From positions 1,656,258-1,720,257 of the forward strand of contig CP133960.1 of NCBI GenBank assembly GCA_036251875.1: DNA of 64,000 bases, given 5' to 3'. This DNA is from Orbaceae bacterium lpD02. GTDB lineage: Bacteria > Pseudomonadota > Gammaproteobacteria > Enterobacterales > Orbaceae. Below the pieces are notes generated by a model. That model had not been told where the DNA came from, ran no database searches, and was given only the letters and a program-made list of their open reading frames with translations. The translations under genes were made by a program, and so were the position numbers. Positions 59,539 through 64,000 of the stretch are shown here, piece by piece; position 1 is the stretch's first letter, and each line of letters begins with the position of its first letter.

Positions 59539-60660
59539 ATGCAGTTTATTGATGAATTTAGAGATCCTAATGCAGTCAAATTACTATTAAATAAAATTAA
59601 TGCATTAGTTAAACAAACTCAGTTTACCCAAGATTCACCGCTCAATATTATGGAAGTGTGTGGCGGCCATACTCACGCTATTTTCAAGTTTGGCCTAGAC
59701 AGATTATTACCGCCTGAAATCAATTTTATACATGGACCGGGTTGCCCTGTTTGCGTACTGCCAATGGGACGGATTGACACTTGCATTGATATTGCCAAGC
59801 TGCCCGATGTCATATTTTGTACATTCGGTGATGCAATGCGAGTTCCCGGTCAGCAAGGTTCGTTACTCGCGACGAGGGGACAAGGCTACGATATTCGGAT
59901 TATTTACTCTCCTCTTGATGCCTTAACGTTAGCAAAACGTAATCCCCAAAAGCAGATCGTTCTCTTTGGGTTAGGTTTTGAGACAACAATGCCAGGGATT
60001 GCTTTAACCATACAGCAAGCCAAGCAACAACAGCTAACTAATTTTAGCTTATTGTGCCAACACATCTCCATTATACCAACATTAAAAGCCCTATTAACAT
60101 TACCAAATATCAAAATTGATGCCTTTTTAGGGCCAGGCCATCTTAGTATGATAATTGGCGTTAAACCTTATCAATTCATCAGTGAAAATTATGCTAAGCC
60201 GGTAGTCATCAGTGGGTTCGAACCGGTTGACATGTTGCAAAGTGTGGTGATGATTTTAATGCAATTGATAAGGCAGCAATACTTGGTAGAAAACCAATAT
60301 CGACGAATTGTTGCTGACCAAGGTAATTTGCTTGCACAAGCCGTAATCAAACAAGTGTTTACCCTACAAGGTAATGATGAATGGCGTGGGCTGGGTGAAA
60401 TATTAGGTTCTGGCGTTCGTTTGAGTAAAGAGTATCAAGAATTTGATGCTGAATTGCGTTTTAATACTAAACACTACTCGCATCAAGATGATCCTAACGC
60501 CCGTTGTGGGGACGTGTTAACGGGCCGTAGCAAACCGATTAATTGTCCTCTTTTCGGTAAAAAATGTACGCCTCAGTCGGCCTATGGCGCTTTAATGGTG
60601 TCATCCGAAGGAGCCTGCGCAGCTTACTATCAATATCGACAAGGTGACCTTATATGCTAA
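59539..60660 (+). CDS. hypD: Hydrogenase iron-cyanide assembly protein HypD
   Basis: The 373-residue protein has MEVCGGHTHAIFKFG (about residues 38-52), FIHGPGCPVCVLPMG (about 62-76), CTFGDAMRVPG, GLGFETTMPG and the C-terminal Cys-rich part (ARCGDVLTG, INCPLFGKKCTPQ, GACAAYYQY) that holds the 4Fe-4S cluster. With HypC it builds the Fe(CN)2CO unit. hypE overlaps its last codons. Confidence 0.96.
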   Translation: MQFIDEFRDPNAVKLLLNKINALVKQTQFTQDSPLNIMEVCGGHTHAIFKFGLDRLLPPEINFIHGPGCPVCVLPMGRIDTCIDIAKLPDVIFCTFGDAMRVPGQQGSLLATRGQGYDIRIIYSPLDALTLAKRNPQKQIVLFGLGFETTMPGIALTIQQAKQQQLTNFSLLCQHISIIPTLKALLTLPNIKIDAFLGPGHLSMIIGVKPYQFISENYAKPVVISGFEPVDMLQSVVMILMQLIRQQYLVENQYRRIVADQGNLLAQAVIKQVFTLQGNDEWRGLGEILGSGVRLSKEYQEFDAELRFNTKHYSHQDDPNARCGDVLTGRSKPINCPLFGKKCTPQSAYGALMVSSEGACAAYYQYRQGDLIC

Positions 60661-61667
60661 AAACAATTTCGCTTGCTCATGGCGGTGGCGGCCTCGCCTC
60701 AACACAATTGATTGAGCAGGTTTTTATGCGGGCTTTTAATAATCCGTTCTTACAAACACATGAAGATCAGGCCAAAATAGCGCTAACCGAATTAACTCAA
60801 TTAGGTAATCGTTTAGCCTTTAGTACGGATAGCTACGTTATCGATCCGATTTTTTTTCCTGGTGGCGATATTGGCAAGTTAGCGGTATGCGGGACGGTTA
60901 ATGATCTCGCTGTCGGCGGCGCAATTCCACTTTATTTATCGTGCGGGTTTATTATCGAGGAAGGGTTACCACTTGATACCTTGCAAAATATTGTTAATAG
61001 CATGGCGCAAACCGCCAAAGATGCAGGTGTAACAATCATAACCGGCGATACCAAAGTCGTTCCTCACGGCGCGGCAGATAAAATATTTATTAATACCGCC
61101 GGAATTGGCACGATCCCTACTCACGTTAATTGGGGTATGACTCATATCAAAAAAGGCGACAAGATTATTGTTAGCGGCACCGTTGGTGATCATGGTGCCA
61201 CCATTTTAAACATAAGGGAAAAGCTCGGCCTAATTGGTGCCCTGTCAAGTGACTGCGCACCACTTTACCAGTTAATCCGTCAGCTACATGCAATTGAAGG
61301 TGTACGAGCATTAAGAGATGCAACTCGAGGAGGCGTAAATGCGGTATTGCATGAATTTATGCAGGGTAGTGGCTTAGGGATGCAAATCAAAGAAAGCGAG
61401 CTACCTTTGCAGCCTACAGTAAGAGGACTATGTGAATTATTAGGTTTAGATCCACTTAATTTCGCCAATGAAGGTAAAGTGGTTATCGTTGTCTCGCCTG
61501 ACTGTGAGCAACGAGTACTACAACTACTACATAGCCATCCACTCGGTATTAATGCTTGCGTAATCGGTGAAGTTGTTGCCAAAAAACAGGTTACCTTGCA
61601 AGGACTCTATGGTATTGAACGGTTATTAGATTTACCACATAACGAACCATTACCCCGTATTTGTTAA
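60654..61667 (+). CDS. hypE: Hydrogenase carbamoyl dehydratase HypE
   Basis: The 337-residue PurM-like ATPase has SLAHGGGGLASTQLI at the N-terminus, AVCGTVNDLAVGGA, TGDTKVVPHG and ATRGGVNAVLHE. It ends EPLPRIC, the family's invariant C-terminal PRIC whose Cys receives the carbamoyl group from HypF and is dehydrated to the cyanide ligand. It overlaps hypD by 7 bases. Confidence 0.97.
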   Translation: MLKTISLAHGGGGLASTQLIEQVFMRAFNNPFLQTHEDQAKIALTELTQLGNRLAFSTDSYVIDPIFFPGGDIGKLAVCGTVNDLAVGGAIPLYLSCGFIIEEGLPLDTLQNIVNSMAQTAKDAGVTIITGDTKVVPHGAADKIFINTAGIGTIPTHVNWGMTHIKKGDKIIVSGTVGDHGATILNIREKLGLIGALSSDCAPLYQLIRQLHAIEGVRALRDATRGGVNAVLHEFMQGSGLGMQIKESELPLQPTVRGLCELLGLDPLNFANEGKVVIVVSPDCEQRVLQLLHSHPLGINACVIGEVVAKKQVTLQGLYGIERLLDLPHNEPLPRIC

Positions 61668-61675
61668 GGTCATCA

Positions 61676-64000
61676 ATGGCAATTGATAATGGTATTGCGA
61701 TCCGCATAAAAGGCAAGGTTCAAGGGGTTGGCTTTCGTCCCTTTGTTTGGCAATTAGCTAAACGCTATCGTTTAATTGGCCACGTTTATAATGATACCTC
61801 TGGCGTTTTAATCAGGCTTTGGCACGATAAAAATATCGACCAGTTTTTGCAAGCCTTAACCGACGAATTACCCACACTAGCCAGAATCGATGAAATCGAC
61901 TGTAATCATTATCACTGGCAATGCCAGCCAGAGACTTTTACCATCATGGCTAGCCAACTGGATGTCATCGACACATTAATTGTACCCGATGCCGCAACTT
62001 GCCATAAATGCTTGCTGGAGCTAGAAGATCCAAAAGATAGGCGCTTTCACTATCCTTTTACTAATTGCACCCATTGTGGCCCACGGTTTACGATTATTAA
62101 CAGTATTCCATACGATAGAGCCAATACTTCAATGCACGGCTTTAAACTATGTGAAAAATGCCAAAAAGAGTACAACGATCCCGCGGATCGTCGCTTTCAT
62201 GCTCAGCCAACCGCTTGCCCTATTTGTGGTCCCAAAATATGGTGCGCAAATGCCGAAGGAGTATCGCTTGCTCAAGAAGAGGCGGCTTTAGATTTAGTTA
62301 TTAACTTTTTACGGCAAGGCAAAATAGTAGCCATAAAAAACCTCGGAGGCTTTCATCTGGTGTGCGATGCTCAGCGAGCAAGCGCGGTTAATTTACTGCG
62401 TAAACGAAAAAACCGCCCGCATCAACCTTTTGCGGTGATGATCCCAAATATTGATTGGTTAGAGGTGTGCGCAGATCCTTCGGCCAATTTCACGGCCATT
62501 AAACACGCTTTAACCAGTATAGCGGCACCAATTGTGTTACTTCAAGCAAAGCAAGATATCCCTATTGATCAGGCTGTTTTTCCTGATCTTAATGACATTG
62601 GTTTAATGCTAGCCGCTAATCCCTTACAGCATTTACTTGCCAAAAAATACGCACGACCGCTAGTGATGACATCGGCAAATGCCAACGATCAACCTCCAGT
62701 TTTAGATAACCAAAAAGCGTTGACTGAATTAGCTGGATTAGCAGATTATTGGCTTTTGCATGATCGGACGATTGTTCAGCGGGCTGATGATTCAGTTATT
62801 CGCCATCATCCACAAGGTATTGAAATAATTAGGCGTTCTAGAGGTTACGTGCCCGATACATTAGCATTACCGAGCGTATTCAAAAATACGCCGCCAATAT
62901 TAGCTTTAGGAGCCGATCTTAAAAATACATTCTGTCTCATCAATAAACAAAAAGCATTGGTCAGCCAACATTTAGGTGATCTCACTTCAATTAATGCAAT
63001 AAAACAGTGGCAAGAGGCCGTTGCAAAATGGCTCGACTTATATCAACCATCCTTAAGCTACATTGTAGCAGATGCCCATCCAAGTTATGTTAGCCATCAA
63101 TACGCCAACCAACTCGGTCAACAATTGAATATTCCCGTTATAACAACACTACACCATCATGCACATCTGGTCTCATGTTTAGCTGAGCATAACTATCCAC
63201 TTGATGATCCACAAGTCATCGGTTTAGTCCTTGATGGGTTAGGCTATGGTAAAAATGGTGAACTATGGGGGGGAGAATGCGTACTATTTGACTATCGACA
63301 ATGTCATAAATTAGGCGGGTTGCCTGCTACCCCAATGCCTGGCGGAGATTTAGCCGCTCATCAACCTTGGCGAAACTTATTAGCTCACTGTCTTAACTTC
63401 GCGCCCCAAAAAATACCGCAATTAAGTAGCATCACTAGTATTGACCGCAATACTCTATCTTTAGTGATGCGGGGCATCAAACGGCAAATTAATAGCCCTC
63501 TTGCTTCATCAGCAGGGAGACTATTTGATGCTGTCGCCTGCGCATTAGGTATAGCTCCCGAAAAAGTGAGCTGGGAAGGAGAAGCGGCATCTAAACTTGA
63601 AGCCATCGCCAGCAATTACACAGGTGAAATCATTCCTGCATTAACGATGCCGGTAGATGAAAGTATGACCTTAGATTTAGCTTATTTTTGGCAACAGTGG
63701 TTTAATTGTAATAATAGTATAACGGCTAAGGCATACACATTTCACCACGCACTAGCAAGGGGAATGGCTGATTTAGCCAAAATAGCCAGCCAACGATATA
63801 AAAGTCGCATTATCGTGGTTAGTGGGGGTGTGTTACAAAATAAATTATTACGTAAGTTGCTATTACAATATTTAGCAGATTATACGGTTTATCTGCCGAA
63901 TAATTTACCCTGTAATGATGGAGGGATCTCATTTGGTCAAGCGATTATTGCTGCCGCTACACTAAATGTAGGACCAATAACCAGTAGGTTGGATACTGAT
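61676..64000 (+). CDS. hypF: Carbamoyltransferase HypF (3' end beyond window)
   Basis: The frame opens at ATG 61676, 6 bases after the hypE stop, and stays open for 775 codons to the window edge. The acylphosphatase domain has GKVQGVGFRPFVWQLA (residues 13-28); two zinc fingers follow (CHKC...CTHCGP and CEKC...CPICGP, about 105-185); then a YrdC-like domain (VAIKNLGGFHLVCDA) and a Kae1-like domain (HHHAHLVSCLAEH, GLVLDGLGYG). HypF makes carbamoyl adenylate and loads HypE. E. coli HypF is 750 residues, so only a few C-terminal codons should be missing. Confidence 0.95.
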   Translation, partial: MAIDNGIAIRIKGKVQGVGFRPFVWQLAKRYRLIGHVYNDTSGVLIRLWHDKNIDQFLQALTDELPTLARIDEIDCNHYHWQCQPETFTIMASQLDVIDTLIVPDAATCHKCLLELEDPKDRRFHYPFTNCTHCGPRFTIINSIPYDRANTSMHGFKLCEKCQKEYNDPADRRFHAQPTACPICGPKIWCANAEGVSLAQEEAALDLVINFLRQGKIVAIKNLGGFHLVCDAQRASAVNLLRKRKNRPHQPFAVMIPNIDWLEVCADPSANFTAIKHALTSIAAPIVLLQAKQDIPIDQAVFPDLNDIGLMLAANPLQHLLAKKYARPLVMTSANANDQPPVLDNQKALTELAGLADYWLLHDRTIVQRADDSVIRHHPQGIEIIRRSRGYVPDTLALPSVFKNTPPILALGADLKNTFCLINKQKALVSQHLGDLTSINAIKQWQEAVAKWLDLYQPSLSYIVADAHPSYVSHQYANQLGQQLNIPVITTLHHHAHLVSCLAEHNYPLDDPQVIGLVLDGLGYGKNGELWGGECVLFDYRQCHKLGGLPATPMPGGDLAAHQPWRNLLAHCLNFAPQKIPQLSSITSIDRNTLSLVMRGIKRQINSPLASSAGRLFDAVACALGIAPEKVSWEGEAASKLEAIASNYTGEIIPALTMPVDESMTLDLAYFWQQWFNCNNSITAKAYTFHHALARGMADLAKIASQRYKSRIIVVSGGVLQNKLLRKLLLQYLADYTVYLPNNLPCNDGGISFGQAIIAAATLNVGPITSRLDTD

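Overview
The window is about 64 kb of AT-rich gammaproteobacterial chromosome. Many proteins align almost end to end with Escherichia coli proteins as I remember them (Crp, RpoB, RpoC, AroK, Dam, UbiD, GarD, GarR, Gss, YheS), but gene order differs from E. coli at several joins and base composition is much lower in GC. This fits an enterobacterial relative with a reduced, rearranged genome, such as the insect-gut family Orbaceae (Gilliamella-like). The family assignment is inference.

Layout. 1-1264: uppS (cut by the window edge), crp and yheU. 1441-12443: the beta operon, rplK-rplA-rplJ-rplL-rpoB-rpoC on the minus strand, with an L10-type leader, an rplL-rpoB attenuator and a clear terminator; secE-nusG are not upstream. 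12634-16492: a three-gene membrane O-acylation operon (one MBOAT acyltransferase, two SGNH hydrolases). 16561-19350: ubiD and kdsD. 19593-25680: aroK-damX-dam-rpe-gph-trpS-trkA, an E. coli-like order that lacks aroB. 25696-26742: a DUF481 outer-membrane protein.

26790-37133 is the accessory region and the most interesting part. A full-length 1132-residue protein ends in a GH19-type lysozyme domain and is followed, with a one-base overlap, by a gene for an exported protein. Then comes a second copy of the central core that lacks the N-terminus and carries a different GH19-type tip, followed by another exported protein. Then come a heavily decayed third copy with its own exported partner (split by an IS3-family element) and a truncated fourth copy. 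I read this as a polymorphic peptidoglycan-hydrolase effector locus: one expressed gene plus displaced tip/immunity cassettes, held together by a 1.66 kb shared core that could mediate tip exchange. The delivery route and the immunity function are inferred, not shown.

37330-39231: the ABC-F ATPase yheS. 39420-49751: a complete D-glucarate/galactarate catabolic cluster (regulator cdaR; garD; divergent gudP-gudX-gudD-garL-garR-garK) with CRP-like sites in the garD/gudP divergent region. Together these encode uptake, dehydration of both aldarates, aldol cleavage, tartronate semialdehyde reduction and glycerate phosphorylation. 49953-50699: periplasmic alpha carbonic anhydrase. 50833-53767: purH-purD. 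53985-57643: a DUF1439 lipoprotein, proC and the glutathionylspermidine synthetase/amidase gss. 57814-64000: hypA-hypB-hypC-hypD-hypE-hypF, the NiFe-hydrogenase maturation set, with hypF cut by the window end. No hydrogenase structural genes, tRNAs, rRNAs or CRISPR arrays were seen.
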